From Trichosphaerium sp. ATCC 40318 (Eukaryota; Discosea; Flabellinia; Trichosidae), in assembly GCA_038496445.1 (NCBI GenBank), contig JALMLS010000074.1, positions 1 to 64,000 of the forward strand: a stretch of 64,000 bases of DNA. Direction: 5' to 3'. Position numbers and translations under genes: made by a program. Within the stretch, counting starts at the first letter, position 1, and each line of letters starts with the position of its first letter. The notes under the pieces were generated by a model, which saw nothing but the letters and a program-made list of their open reading frames with translations, did no database searches and was not told the DNA's origin. Positions 22,609 through 35,200 of the stretch are shown one piece after another.

Positions 22609-24477
22609 ACAGACTACTTTCAATTTTAGTTAGGGAATAAATACAAGTTCCAAACCTTAGCACGGAACAGAGTTAGTCTGAGTAAGACTCACTCAAACTG
22701 GTAGCAAACTCTCCGCCTATTAAAGAGAGCTACATCGGACTGGGAGACGCAAAATATCGCTCCAAAACACAGTGAACTTTTAATTCAATTGTTTTAGAAG
22801 TTTCAGGCTGTCAACGTACCTAAGTGTACTGTAGCATAGTGCAGCGTTAATATAGTGTTTATGGATGTTAATGGCCACAGTTTCGTATTCTACAGTTGGT
22901 ACAGATGACATGTACGTCCGACGTTAGCAAGACGTGGGTATAGACGAGAAACACCATTTGTCGAGCTAATAAATAAGCAAGACATTGGTAGTATTTGTTT
23001 GTGGATACTCTTACATTCTGAAGACATGTAGGTTAGAATAACAGGTTTTTGCTTTAGCGTTCGTTCTAGGTTTACTTTTAGCATTTGGGGTTATGAGTAG
23101 TTCGAATAGAGCGGTAGTAGTGTTGTACTAACATTGTTTTATTTAGTATTGAAGTCAGATTTACGATGCTTCTATTTACTTGTGTTATCAATAAACCCAC
23201 GCCAAAAGCATATATACACACTCGCTGTAGGCATGAGGGGTAACTTTATATGACGCGCTAATGAAAAAAATATAGAGCTCTATATGTTATCATGATGAAC
23301 AAGTGAAGTTCATTACGTACGTTCTTTATGTTTTAACTTTGAACAATCTTGTAGAGGATGCATTTCAGGTGCTTCATCGCAACATGAATACGATAGATTT
23401 CTCTCTAGAAGGGACACGTCGCCACTATGTTCAGTTCTACAAGGGTTGGGAGGGCCAATATCGGAATTCTATTGCTTTGAAACATCCAAATGTTGCTTCT
23501 TAATAAAAACATTGATTTCTACCTTCAATGATGAAGGTTTCTACTTTGAAAGTAACGTGGCTAGTACAACTAAGATACGTTACTACACTTACAATAGAGA
23601 CCGAAGCTTAACAAAGAGATTTTAACTCAATACGTGTTAGCAACAAACTAATGTACAACTAAAACCAAAAAGAGTTTTTTTAACACTCCATGTGAGGTTT
23701 TATTCAATGGGAGATATTCCTAACAGTTATGATTTTGCAAGTCAATTCTAGCACCAATGCATGTTAGGTCATTCATCGCAACGCAGACAAACAGTGTTGG
23801 AAGAAGTCTATTTCTATACTATTCTGTCCACAACGAAGGTGGCAGAACCACTGCAAAGATGCCAATATGCTGTTAGAAACTGTGAACAACTTACTAATTG
23901 GAAGGAACTACATGGAGGAGCGCCATATAAAACAATTGCTTACATCCAATAAAAATGATAGCGCACAGATTAGGGTGGTTGTTTTCTTTCTCAATTTTTT
24001 CCGTCTTTGTCAATATATTTTGCAATTCAGTTCGTGAGGCCACTCCGCGTACGGCACGCAGCTTTCATTGTCTCATGAGTTCAAAGTTCAGCCATGTTGT
24101 TGTGATGAATCGATAAACACAAACTAGTACTTGAACATGGACAACTTCATACTTGAGAGCAATTTTTTTCTTTGCTTTCTCCTTTTTGGATGTTTGCCCG
24201 AAAAGACACAAAAACGCCGTGTAGTTATGTATGAGAGACATACAGATTGATATACGGCAACAAGTAACTCCGCTTTTAGTTTTCTAGTATACAATCATCC
24301 CAAACGGTAAATACCAAGCCCTGTAAATAAGTATCTTATGCCGATACAACTGCCTTATTTGTGGGACATTTATCACGAAGTATATCGCAAAAACTATTTC
24401 GCGGTTTTGACTAAAAAGCGTTTTGTTGGTGGACTTAATTGCTCAAGCGAATTCGTGTTAACTCTTGTATCAACACA
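22609..24477. other. Gene-poor stretch with isolated frames
   Basis: Frames of about 60 codons at 23303-23503 (no ATG at its start) and 23761-23952 read plausibly as protein, but I cannot connect them to start codons or flanking exons. This could be a degraded gene. No mobile-element terminal repeats seen. Confidence 0.35.
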
Positions 24478-26130
24478 ATGCGCTACTATTGTCCAGGAAA
24501 AAGCTTGTTGCTTACTATTCTATTACTAGCAACAACGCATTGTATGCCGAGCAGATGCGGAGAAGCTCTCGTTATTGTAAGTGTAAAGAATTATGCTGTT
24601 ATTGAGATAACTATCAAGGCTGATGATGACGGTTGTACGTTACAAAAGAGTGTGGATAAGGAAATAAGAGGCACGTTATAATTGGTTTTTTTGGTCATTC
24701 GTTTGGTGTTTTGTTTTTCTGTTTAATCACGTGCTGATGCAACAAAATCTTAGATATGTTGATACAAGAAGGCTTCAATATTGTAGTTAATTGTAGTACT
24801 GATATAACAGAACAAATTGCTGAGCAATTCGGTATAATGGCACGTTGATTGAACCTTCTTATTGTAAAAAAAACGATCACGTGATCGTTGTTAAATCAAA
24901 AAAAAACCTGTCCATTTTTGGAGTATCACGGCTCATTCATACATAAGGTTGTTACTCAAGCCGCACTTTCCACGTCAATGTCAGGATATCATTTAATGAA
25001 TGTGCCAACAGTTGTCTACGAAGAAAATGCTCTGGAAGTGTTTAAACTAGTAACCATCAAAGGTATATCTTTGTATAGTAACAACTAATTATTCGTTCAT
25101 ATATCTTTAGCGCCTTCACCAAGTTTAACAACAGTTATTGTCAAATCAAGTCATTTTCTAGCTAATGGAAAGAGTGGTATTGTTCAACTTGTAGAACCAG
25201 GATGTCAAAACGGTTGGTGTATAAATACGGCACTAACAGCAGGTGAGCCTGATATTATTGCAGCTAGTGGTGGTATGGCTCATATATTTTCATACGAAAA
25301 GGTACAGATACCTCTTCTGTGACAAAATGCACGCTTTTTTTTAACTATTTTTCGGCTAGGGTTCCATGCTTTCTGATCTATCAATTGCAGTTAATTTTCG
25401 AGTTGGTTTGTTTGTTATGGATACAGCTACATTATCTGAAAATGGTAGAGATTTAGTTCGGGCAGCAATTAAGTATACTTACTCCAAAAGCGGTTGCTCA
25501 CCACGTGAGTTGATCATTTTCTACTAGTATTAATTAAATCCTCTAGCAAGTGGTGCTCCAGTGAACCAACCTACCGGAGCGCCCGTATTCAAAAATAAGA
25601 GTCTAGCACCAACCACGCAACCTTCTGTATCAGCAAACCCAACAAGTGCTCCTAATGGTATACTCGTTGTACCAAAGCAAGTATTGATTGTAGACTCAAT
25701 CCTTAATGTCGCAGGTACCCTATGTAATATTAGCTTATATTAAAGAGTTTCTAGGCGATGTTATAGTGCGTCTCGAAGGTACACTGGTTATTGAAGATGG
25801 AGCTATATTGAATATCAACGGATGCTTGACAATTCTCGGAACACTACAGATCGAAGGCGTAACAGCAAATTTAAAGCTTATTGCGACCGTAGCATCTACG
25901 TGTGTTATTGATACAACAAATATTGTAGTCGAATCACCATCTGGATGTGTTCTTGAACTTAGACAAGGTACAGTCTGTAAAAACATGAAAATTGTTTAGG
26001 AAACTCAAAAAGAAATTTAGAGTTTAACAAAGTATTTGCAATCAAACCAATGACATGTGATGCTGCAAGAGGAAAGTATACTCACATTTTCATGATTTTA
26101 ATTTTAGTACCTTTTATTATCATACTGTAA
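24478..26130 (+). CDS. Pro/Thr-linker surface protein with β-helix-like C-terminal part and membrane anchor
   Basis: Start at 24478 gives a signal peptide (MRYYCPGKSLLLTILLLATT). Exons then read, with matching phases, MLIQEGFNIVVNCSTDITEQ; VVTQAALSTSMSGYHLMNVP; LTTVIVKSSHFLANGKSGIV; a PT-rich linker (SLAPTTQPSVSANPTSAPNG); and repeats with alternating hydrophobic residues (GTLVIEDGAILNINGCLTIL) like a right-handed β-helix. A frame stop at 25999 is avoided by a GTACAG donor after ELRQ, joining to FNKVFAIKPMTCDAARGKYT and a hydrophobic tail THIFMILILVPFIIIL (TAA 26128-26130). The acceptor choice for this last intron (32 or ~53 nt) is open. The hydrophobic end parallels that of the 8483-11555 gene. 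Likely exposed on the cell surface. Confidence 0.74.
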
Positions 26131-26249
26131 CAGCACATAAACAACAAAATAAAGTATTAATTCAAGAAAGGTATTTTTGTCAATTTTTTGGCCTGTGCCG
26201 TCTTCAGTGCCACAGTCAGTTTTAGATTATCTTTTTAGCTTTAAATATC

Positions 26250-26528
26250 ATGATTAAGAGCAAAAGGTTCTTTTTTAACATCTATAAGGGTACTGCGAAG
26301 ATTCTTCTTCGCCCAAAGCCAAACGAACATACTTCCGAAATTACACAATTTCCATTTCATTTGTTCTGACCTTGTCCGTTTTTAGCTACATACAAAAAAG
26401 GTGGACTTTCTCTAGGCAATGTTTATTACAAGCCTGAAACTAATGATGATCATCTCGAGCCTAACAGCGAGTATAATAGGTCTATACCTTTCCTATTTCT
26501 ATCTCATAAAACCGCGCACGATTTTTGA
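26250..26528 (+). CDS. Possible small protein or cytoplasmic-tail exons
   Basis: MIKSKRFFFNIYK joins in phase 1 (GTACTG donor) to TYKKGGLSLGNVYYKPETND and runs to a TGA at about 26526-26528. The basic-aromatic start resembles a juxtamembrane segment, so these exons might have been the tail of a membrane protein related to the gene upstream. I could not find a splice that avoids that gene's TAA. Treat as uncertain. Confidence 0.33.
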
Positions 26529-27371
26529 ATAAATTGCTCTTGGTTACCTTCGCCATCATGTATCATCTGTGTGAATACTGGCTAATTTACTAATCCATAA
26601 AAATGACGATATTTTTCTCCCTCGTTGTACATCTGATGCTGATATCGAGGCCAAAGTTGAAACTTTGGGTAATAGAACAATTCATTTTCATCGCAACATT
26701 CCTGTTTTTTTCTGCTTCTTGCCGACCTTTGGCCATATTATCCTTCTTCAAAGCATTCCATGAGGGTTGAAAATTGTTATTAGCGCTTGGTGTTGATGTC
26801 AATAACGCCATTGTTATACTGTGAAGAAATGCTTGCTATCATTGATAAATCGAGTTTCTTGTTTCCGTACACTATTGCCACAGGTAGCAGTGTGTTGTTG
26901 GATTCTGGAATCACCCGAGGAGTGTAGAGTTTCCAAGTGGCACAGCAATTATAAATTCGTCTACTATATGCGTGGTTTTTGTACTTTAAGCGCTGTGGCC
27001 GTTTGTATGTGTTCTTCAAGAAATATTGGCCTCCTGTGTTGGAAAAAACCGACCCTTATAATCAGCTCAGACGAAACCCATAAAACCAAAATCGTTAAAA
27101 CACAGCTGTTTCCACAACCCAGAGCCTGTATTGAGCATATCTGAGCGAAACTTGGTTGACACGTTTGCAACTTAGCGAGAGATACACACTATTACAATCT
27201 GTTCCGGAGAGACCTAGTATCTCATAAAATACGTCGAAGTCAATTGTTTCATTGCTCTTGTTAAGATATTACGAGAAACTGTTTCGTCGTTAAGTTGCAA
27301 ACTCAGCATTCAGTGATTGTACGTCAGTTTTTACCACAACGACGTTCTTATAGCATCAAGTCAGTTAGAAG
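26529..27371. other. Unresolved stretch upstream of the acetyltransferase
   Basis: Overlapping frames on both strands (minus 26590-26811 and 26780-27019; plus 26821-27144) show no family motif or consistent splice pattern. The minus frame starting MALLTSTPSANNNFQPSWNA is the most protein-like. Confidence 0.35.
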
Positions 27372-27923
27372 ATGCAAAATACCATCAACATAGATACTAA
27401 AAGACTCAATTTACGAGAGTTAAGGCTTAACGACGCAGAGGCTCTACTATCGTATCGTACAAACCCCAGTGTATTAAAATATCAAGGTTGGAACCCTTCA
27501 GGCATAGAAGAAGTCAAAGACTTTATAAAAAAGAACAATATTAAACCAAACACTTCTAATACGTATCTACAGCTTGGTATAACTGAGAATACATCATATA
27601 ATACTTTGATTGGCGATTTCATGCTTCATTTTCTAGAAGATGGCAATCCACAGTGCGAAATAGGTTATACTATAGCTCCAGAGTATCAGGGTAAAGGATA
27701 TGCCACTGAAGCTATTATTGGTGTTGTAGAATACTTGTTTATTGTTTTGAAGAAGCACAGAGTTTTTGCTTCTGTAGACCCTAGAAATGGAGCGTCTATG
27801 CGTGTTTTGGAGAAGGCTGGGTTTAAAAAAGAAGCACACTTTAGGAAAAGTATGTTGTTCAAAGGTGAATGGGTTGATGATGTCATATTTGCAATTTTGT
27901 CAACTGACATTAAAACAACATGA
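27372..27923 (+). CDS. GNAT-family acetyltransferase (RimJ/RimL type)
   Basis: A single uninterrupted exon of 183 aa, the typical RimJ/RimL length. The N-terminus has the family's TKRLNLRELRLNDAEAL start. The acetyl-CoA-binding motif A is complete: CEIGYTIAPEYQGKGYATEA, with the QGKGYAT pyrophosphate loop. A conserved VDPRNGASMRVLEKAGFKKE follows, then the C-terminal β-strand. Members transfer acetyl from acetyl-CoA to an N-terminal amine or small-molecule amine, here probably in the cytosol. The lack of introns, in a window where most genes have several, and the bacterial-type sequence suggest horizontal transfer. The substrate cannot be told from sequence. Confidence 0.94.
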   Translation: MQNTINIDTKRLNLRELRLNDAEALLSYRTNPSVLKYQGWNPSGIEEVKDFIKKNNIKPNTSNTYLQLGITENTSYNTLIGDFMLHFLEDGNPQCEIGYTIAPEYQGKGYATEAIIGVVEYLFIVLKKHRVFASVDPRNGASMRVLEKAGFKKEAHFRKSMLFKGEWVDDVIFAILSTDIKTT

Positions 27924-28125
27924 GAGCTCAACTCACGTGTAGTTTATTTTACTAACTTCACGTGACAAGAACATCAACACTTGTAAAGATATATGATGAG
28001 CATGTATTATCTCTATATTCTGCTATAGTAATACATGACACGAAAGCTATAGTGTCTACAAGCAGGAGACAAGATATGGGTTTTGTATGAAAAATAAAAT
28101 CAAAAAAATACACTAACAGTTTGGT

Positions 28126-29821
28126 TTATTTCTCAAAATTATGCTCCTTTAGGAATGCTGCAATCTCTAACTGAGCTCTGAGAGTAAGGCCAAGAGTATG
28201 ATATGAAGCTGAATAGTGTTAATACATGTGGTTTCGCAAAGAAAAAGAAAGTTCATAGTAAGTACCTTTCCAGAAGTCACCCTTGTTCGCTTCTACAGCC
28301 TTTGGTGTTGGATACCAAGCACCCAAACTTGGGTCAATGAAGTCAGATTCTATGAACGCCAATAACTTTTCTAATGCACTAAGAACTTGAGAAGACTGAT
28401 GCAGCTTATAGTACGTCCTGAACACGTGATTAGAAAAAACCCGCTCGACTTTACTTGAAGTTTCGAAGAAGAAATACGTACCACAGTCCGTACATGCACT
28501 CAGCTTGTACCCACCAGTTATAGTTTGTATCAATGGACTGTCCAGGTACTATTTCACTATCCCAACAACCTCCAGTCTTTGGATCGATACCACTAGGAGC
28601 GCAATTAGCAAAAACTGCTTGCTACAAATAAAATAACTTACTTTAGTAAAGTATAATTGGCAATATCAATTGCGCCCTGATGAATTTCTTTAATTTTCTC
28701 TTCGTCCAATTCATCATCAAGAGCTTCAACTGCACGTGACAAAATATGCACAGCAGCCATATTATTTCCAAACTTAACTAACGGTCTATCAAAGGGAGTC
28801 CAATCCAACTCAAAGAACTACAAAAACTGTCAAAAAAACCAGAGGAAAAACTCCATCTCAACTTGCTTTTACGAGCAATGGTTACGTACTTCTAATAGAT
28901 ACCCATTAGGCTGCTTGATTTTGTTAAGAATAATGTCAATGAGCTCTATCATTTTGAACTTTGCATTCACATTACGTGTAGCTCTGTATAGCGCAGTTAA
29001 ACTCTCCAAGAAATGAATATGAGTTGAAGCACTCTTAGCAGCACCCGGAGGAAGATTACCCGGATGAAGTCGCTCATCATAACCTAAGTTACAACCATTT
29101 AAAACCGATATCCAAGACGTTAAAAGGTCAAACTAATTTACCTCCATTTGTTGAATCGTTGTAGTTGCCATCAATAAAGTCGAAAACAGTTGTTGCAACT
29201 TCTGAAGCGGCAGTGTCTTCAAATGAAATGTAGTACTGTGATAAAGCTAGAATTACATATCCCTGAGTGTAGATGCTCTTGCTCCAAGGTTCTAGTTCAG
29301 GATAATTCGCCAAGTCCGTTATTAACTAAGAGTTGCTTTTTAAGTTTCTTGAATGTGAAATAAAGACGAATTCGTACTGATCCGTTTCTGAAAGCCAACA
29401 AGTTAAACTGACCGTCACTTGTGTCTCTATAACGCAGCAAGAATCTGTAAAGGTTTTCCGCTTTCCCTCTTATCTCTGAAGTATCTTCTTGTTCTCCTAA
29501 CGCAGAAAGAGACCATAAATGCCGGGCTTCTTGTAGAACACCTATTGAGTTAATCTTAGCAATGTTTATTGCTTTGACTTTGTTACCTTTGTAAGTAGGT
29601 TCTGCAGGTCTTCCGCGACTATCTAGAGTACCATAGAATCCGCCGAGAACGATATCAAACCCATTGTTTAACCAGAAACTGGATAACTTGTTACGCATTG
29701 CCAGTAATATGCCCGATACACTCTGTAGAGCGTCTTGAGCCTCATTAGGCTTATCAGGCGCTAATTGCCACGCTAAAAATATTGACAAGCCAATAATTGC
29801 AGCGCCAACAAGGACTATCAC
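28126..29821 (-). CDS. Membrane-anchored N-acylglucosamine 2-epimerase (AGE) family protein
   Basis: About six exons. The N-terminus is a single hydrophobic anchor (MIVLVGAAIIGLSIFLAWQL). The catalytic (α/α)6-barrel follows: FWLNNGFDIVLGGFYGTLDS, KINSIGVLQEARHLWSLSAL, KSIYTQGYVILALSQYYISF, NGGYDERLHPGN, the His-bearing KSASTHIHFLESLTALYR, then YLLEFFELDWTPFDRP, GQSIDTNYNWWVQAECMYGL and a last exon ASYHTLGLTLRAQLEIAAFL ending in TAA at 28126. The family interconverts GlcNAc/ManNAc, or glucose/mannose at a reducing end, using paired His residues. Substrate unknown. A type II membrane anchor would put it in the secretory pathway, which is unusual for a mostly cytosolic family. Divergent from the C2 gene, with CACGTG at 29819, 29838 and 29936 between or at the starts. 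Confidence 0.85.
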
Positions 29822-30158
29822 GTGTAAGCATAAATATCACGTGCGAAAACGCTGTCAAACCAAAAAATATTAGCCGCTCGTTTCTCCACTTTCAAAAATC
29901 AAATAGCCATTGTTTGAATATATAGCGGCGTAGCACGTGACGTACCCACAACGAGCGAGATCAGATCAAATGCTGTCAAGCACTTTTTTTTCTTTTTTGG
30001 CTTTTTCTCATCCTTCTTAGGTATGAGCATGATGTAGAAAGGCGACTTTGGTAAAAATGTAACTGGCAAGTCAAAAAAAAAGTGGCTTAAAGTACGTGTT
30101 TAAGTATCCCGGGGATTGTTGCGTTTTTAACTTGTGCATGCGCTAGCACACGTTACGC
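29822..30158. promoter_or_regulatory. Divergent promoter with clustered CACGTG
   Basis: This 337-bp gap separates the divergent epimerase and C2 genes. CACGTG occurs at 29819 (overlapping the epimerase start), 29838 and 29936, a local cluster of an E-box/G-box palindrome. A bHLH or bZIP regulator is the natural candidate binder, which is inference. Confidence 0.45.
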
Positions 30159-31659
30159 ATGTACCACCTTTACTTGGAAGTTATAGAGGCAAAGGATATT
30201 CAGCACTCGGAATCTTCAGTGAGGGTTTACAAAAATAAATATAACAGGAATGAGTGGGATCCACAACGTACAGCATCAGTAAAAAAGACAAAGTTTCCTC
30301 AATACGAGCAAACGTTCAAATTGTACGTTTTATAAAAAACAAAAATTTGTAAATTAGCTTGCGACGTTGTACACAACCAACGTATTACTACGACAATTTT
30401 ATAAGCCGGCTAGATTTTGATTCAACAGCTTTTTTGTATAATTCTACGCGTTATATGTATATTTCGCTTATACGCGAGTGTATATGGCGATTTGGAGTAG
30501 CCATTTAATAACCTGCACGAGTTTCCTGCACAAAATAACACCAAATGGGTCACTTCAACAAATCGCCACATCTCTCCGATAGTACTTTAGACCGCAATAT
30601 GCTGCGGAACTAAATAATTACCCTTCATGCCCAAATTCTGACTAATAAATCAAAATAGCACCTTGAGCCCTTTAGACGAGCTCGTTTGCGAATTATGGAA
30701 TAAAAAACGACCAGTGTACGAAGCCTTTACCCGCAATTGTATTTTTGCTCTACAAAAACTAAACACTCACGTATTGTATTATAGAGGAAGAGTACGTTTC
30801 AAGGTGGGCCTTATGGGTGATAATTCCAAACAGTGGTTCGCCATTCATCCCATCCCAAAAAAATCTGGCAGTAAACCATGTACGAGCGCGTATTTTATTA
30901 CTAAACAATACCACAGAAGCGCTTTTTTTTTTTGGCCCAAAAAGAAATATTTCGATCTCGACAATCTTTTTTGGCGTTTTTTCAACAAAATCCTCCTTGT
31001 CTTCGGCTTCAGTTTTTTTTCTGACCTTCTGGTCTTAAGCATATAAGAATAACGCACAGTATGGTCAAATGCACCTTGGTTTCAAGTTCGAAAGAGCCAA
31101 AGAAGTGGAGAAAGAGGAGTCTGCAGAAAGAGCTTCAAGTTCAAATTCAAAGGAAGAACAACAACCACAGAAGCCAGAGAAAACAAAGAACAGTATATTA
31201 CGTCGATTCTCAATCCGTCATTCGAGAAAGAAGAGAAGAGCTTCAAAAATGAAGGAACAAAAAAGAGAGCCAAGACCATCAACTTCAGACGAAGATTCTT
31301 TTGAAACTGTACGTTTTAAAAAACTCTCGCGTAAAAATCATACATGCTCTACGCAACGCGTAAATCGAACACTCACTACGCGCTTGTGTCAGTTTTTTTT
31401 TTTTTTGCTTTTTTTGACCAATTCCGAAAACGCATCAGACTTTTATTTCTCACATGGTTTTGTTTAGAAAGAAATAATGATAGAACCAAAAGTAACAAAA
31501 GTAGCCTCTAAAAGAAAATCAAGAAGGAAATCGCCTCAAAAGAGGCCCAAAAAGCAACCAGTTAATGCAGAAGAGAGTAGCGATGAAGAAGAAGAGCTCA
31601 TCATAAGCAAGAACCCCAGATCAGCTGGAATTGATGCTTCAGTCACGACGATATCCTAG
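30159..31659 (+). CDS. C2-domain protein with Lys/Arg-rich tail
   Basis: Five exons joined in phase. The C2 domain opens MYHLYLEVIEAKDIQHSESS, continues VKKTKFPQYEQTFKL, LSPLDELVCELWNKKRP, GRVRFKVGLMG, and ends near YGQMHLGFKFERA. The usual Ca2+-binding Asp residues of loop 1 (DxxGxSDPY) are absent, so Ca2+-independent membrane or protein binding is likely. The C-terminal half is highly charged and disordered (SIRHSRKKRRASKMKEQKRE, RKSRRKSPQKRPKKQPVNAE, EESSDEEEELIISK), ending in a TAG at 31657-31659. The basic clusters could bind acidic lipids or serve as nuclear signals. The third splice has alternative acceptors, and the one giving SYKNNAQYGQMHL keeps phase. Confidence 0.74.
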
Positions 31660-32071
31660 TCGCTCTCCAATCACCTTTGAAAACCTCCCTACCGGTTGGT
31701 TTGCGAATACTATCAACTGATGTAATTTTTTTTTTTTGATAATTTGAAATCGTGAAACCAACCTAAAAACAAGTACTATAGTAATGCTTTTCTCTCATTT
31801 TAGAGAGATTGCGCTCGTAAACCCCTTTTTAAAAAAAAACCAAAAATTCCCCTTTGTACTCATACATTAAAAAAACCGTTGGGAAAACTACACCCCAACT
31901 CTCCTAAATACTGACAAACTGGTTATTTGTGATATTAAGTTTTTTTGTCGTAATTTCTTTTTTTTGCTTTTAGTGGCATTGATGAGAGCACTGTTGGTGT
32001 TAACGGAGTTTGAGGCAAAAGACAGAATGTGGTTTAATAGATGTTGTTAGCTATGACATCAACAAGTCTTC

Positions 32072-32102
<31 letters not shown>

Positions 32103-32233
32103 GAAAAAAACACGTGTGTTAGGGTTTACAGGTGAAGCAATTTTCACATTTTAATCTCAATATGTCTCTTGTGCATTGATGATTCTGGTTTTACTGCAGA
32201 CAGTCTTAGAGGACTTCCCTATTGAAAGGAATA
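31660..32233. other. Convergent intergenic region
   Basis: The region lies between the 3' ends of the C2 gene and the filamin-like gene. It contains a T run of about 25 nt at 32078-32102 followed by CACGTG at 32111. No coding signal. Confidence 0.55.
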
Positions 32234-35200
32234 TTAGTTTGGGGGTTTTTTTGTTGCATTTTTTTGGTATGTTATTCGTACTTTGATGTGCTGTCCGTTG
32301 AGAGTGACATGGAATTGATATCCTCCAGGTGCTAGGACAGTGAAAGAAAGTACATATGTTCCATTATTCATATCCATTAGCATCAAATTTTGTGGTGGTT
32401 CTGGCCCACCGGCACTCACTTGGAATTGATCTCCACCGCTATTCGAATAAAGTTACAAAAAATTGAAGAACCAAGTGAAGTGTCTCACCTCTTGATTTCT
32501 TGGCCTGATCCATTTCTCGCTTGAATTGTTAACGAGCATTCCTGGCATACAACAATAGTTTCAGGAGCTATCAATTGGCACTGAGCAGCACTAGCAACTA
32601 AACAGGAATACAAAATTAAACACTTTGAAAACGCAGAACCAAAAACCAAGCAACAAACACATACCGCTACCCACGTGCAAATAATGTGTTCTGCCAAGTA
32701 CATTATAAGATTGCCATAATATCGTCATACCATATTTACCTACAACCACAGTGAGTTGAAAACAAGCTAAACTTCTTGATCTAAAAATTTTTTTATTGAA
32801 TAAAGTACCTTCCGATTGAATCGTATATGTCACTCTGTATTTTTCTCCAACAGATATCACAGTACCATAAAAGCGTATATTGCCATCTGTATCGTTTGTG
32901 AAAGTAACTTTAATATCCTCTGGATTGAGAGACTAAGGGAAGATTGTCAATACAAAACTCCATTTGGAATATCCTTTTTTTTTTCTTCGTACGATTATTT
33001 GCCCTGTCTTATCCAAGCAAGTAATAAAGAACTCGGCTTCTTCGCCTAGTTTAGCTCCATGCACACCACTACCAACGCATCTAAAGTTATAACCTTCTGT
33101 AAGAGCCAGACTTGCAGCTAAAAAAGATAAGCACGTGTGAACATTAGGTTAGTTGTTTATATTAGGCTTACTTTTTTTAGAATCTGCGATGACCTTTACA
33201 GGTAGCGTAGCCAACATGTCGTCCCCCTTTCCTTTATCCACAAGTTGTATGGTATAAGTTCCTGTTTTTCTAAATGTGAAAGTCAAAGTATACTTTCCTC
33301 CTGTTCGCTCAAGTGGCGCTTCAAGCTTTTGACCTAAAAGCAATTTAACCATTTACTGAGAATAAAATGAAGTTCTCACCTTCGCCCAGTGCAATGCCTT
33401 TGAACTGAACAATAGCTTTAAGACGCCACACCTCACCTTCTAGGACATAAATAGCCTTAAAAAAATACGTTAATAAAGAGACTAAGTCACTAGTTAAACA
33501 CGCACAGGTTGACCTTCTGTTACTTGTTTAGGTCCAAGCAAATCAAGTCCAACAACAGTCGATGTTTGTTGCTGAGGTGTATGTGTATAAGACGGCATTT
33601 TAGGAGGAAGGCCTGTGTAAGAAGGGCCTGAAGTACTAGCTTGTCCATGTAATTTCGCACCTGGTAGTTATTGAGTAAAAAACCCGTAAAAACGTTGCGT
33701 ACTGTGTCCTCCTGATTGTCCTGAATATCCTCCTGAGTATCCACCAGATCCTCCACCTGTTACCTTAGCGTCCGTTACAGTTGTTTCACCCAGTAATTCT
33801 CTTGACAATGCATCAAAGTCTTCATTGAATTGAGAAAATCTCTTAAAAGGTGTGAGTACTCGAAAATACATAAACAAAAAAAAGCACGTGATTTGTTCAA
33901 ACTCCGTACATGACTTGCTTCTCTCGTTTTCTTTCCAGATTCTGATGAAGAACTAGATGAAGACGAAGAAGATGAAGAGGATGATGAAGAAGATGAAGAT
34001 CCACTTCCTTTACCTCCACTACTCTTTTTCTTCTTGTGCTTCTTCGTCTTTGAATCACCAAGATCATCAGACATGAAAGAAGCCATAAACTCTTTATCAG
34101 TCTGCATAGGCTTACTAGTACCACCAGAGAAAGAAGCATTGTAAGATCCACTAGCTGATGGTTTATTATCTCCTGATGTGAACGAAGCCTTATAGCTTCC
34201 TTGAGCGGATCCAGAAGTACTTCCTGAAGCGTCTGGATCATAAGAAGACATGAAAGATCCTTGCTTGGATGGGTTGATCTCATGTGTATTAATCGAAGCG
34301 TTATAACTTCCTTGAGACGAAGGCTGATTGAATGACGCTTTGTAACTTCCTTGAGAAGAAGGCTGATTGAATGAAGCCTTGTAACTTCCTTGAGAAGAAG
34401 GCTGGTTTCCTTGAGATGAGAAAGAAGCTGTGTACGAACCTAGAGAATGACCAGGATTAATGTTATGAGAGCCTTAGTTTGTCACTTACCTTCGTTAGAT
34501 TTAGGTTCTGAAGTGCCCGATGTGAAAGAAGCCATGTATGATCCACGTGCAGGGTTCTGGTGTTTTTTCTTTGCGTATGAACTTGATGATTGTGGTTGAC
34601 TAAACGAAGCCTTGTAACTTCCTTGTGAAGACGGTTGTTGGTCGAAAGATGCTTTGTAGCTTCCTTGAGATGAAGGTTGGTTGAAAGAGGCTTTGTAGCT
34701 CCCTTGCGAAGAAGGTTGTTGATGTTCGTTTGTTGTAGTGAACGATGCATTGTATGATCCAGATTTTGGCTCGTTTTGGTTGTATGAAGCGGTGTAAGAC
34801 CCTTTAGCTTTTGGTTCGGCTGTGCTTGAGAAAGATGCTTTATATGATCCTTGGTGGGAAGGATTTGGTTCTTTAGACTCAAAGGAAGCGGTATATGAAC
34901 CTTGTGTGTTTGGTTTTTCTGAAGAGAAAGAGCCCATGAAGGTACTTCTTGGTTGTGAGTCTATTGGTGCTTCAAATTCTCCTTTAGGAAACTCTCCTGT
35001 TGGTGGACCAGAAGGTGGATCAAAAGGAGACTAAAATAGATTAGAACAAGTGTAAACAAAAGAAGTAGAACGGCTTTATGGAAAGATACCAAAAAAGAGA
35101 AAACAAGTTAGGACTTTGTTGCTTCTGTTAGAACTTTGGGATCTTCTTTGTACGTACATCAATCTCACCGTCTAAGTTCAGTTCACCCAGTAATTCATCA

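Noticed and set aside
24338-24529. Start at 24338 for the surface-protein gene
   Set aside because: This frame ends early and gives no signal peptide; the ATG at 24478 in another frame gives a signal peptide and joins downstream exons.
32078-32102. Poly-T run as a retroelement poly-A tail on the minus strand
   Set aside because: No reverse-transcriptase or endonuclease coding sequence and no target-site duplication recognised nearby; it lies between two gene 3' ends.
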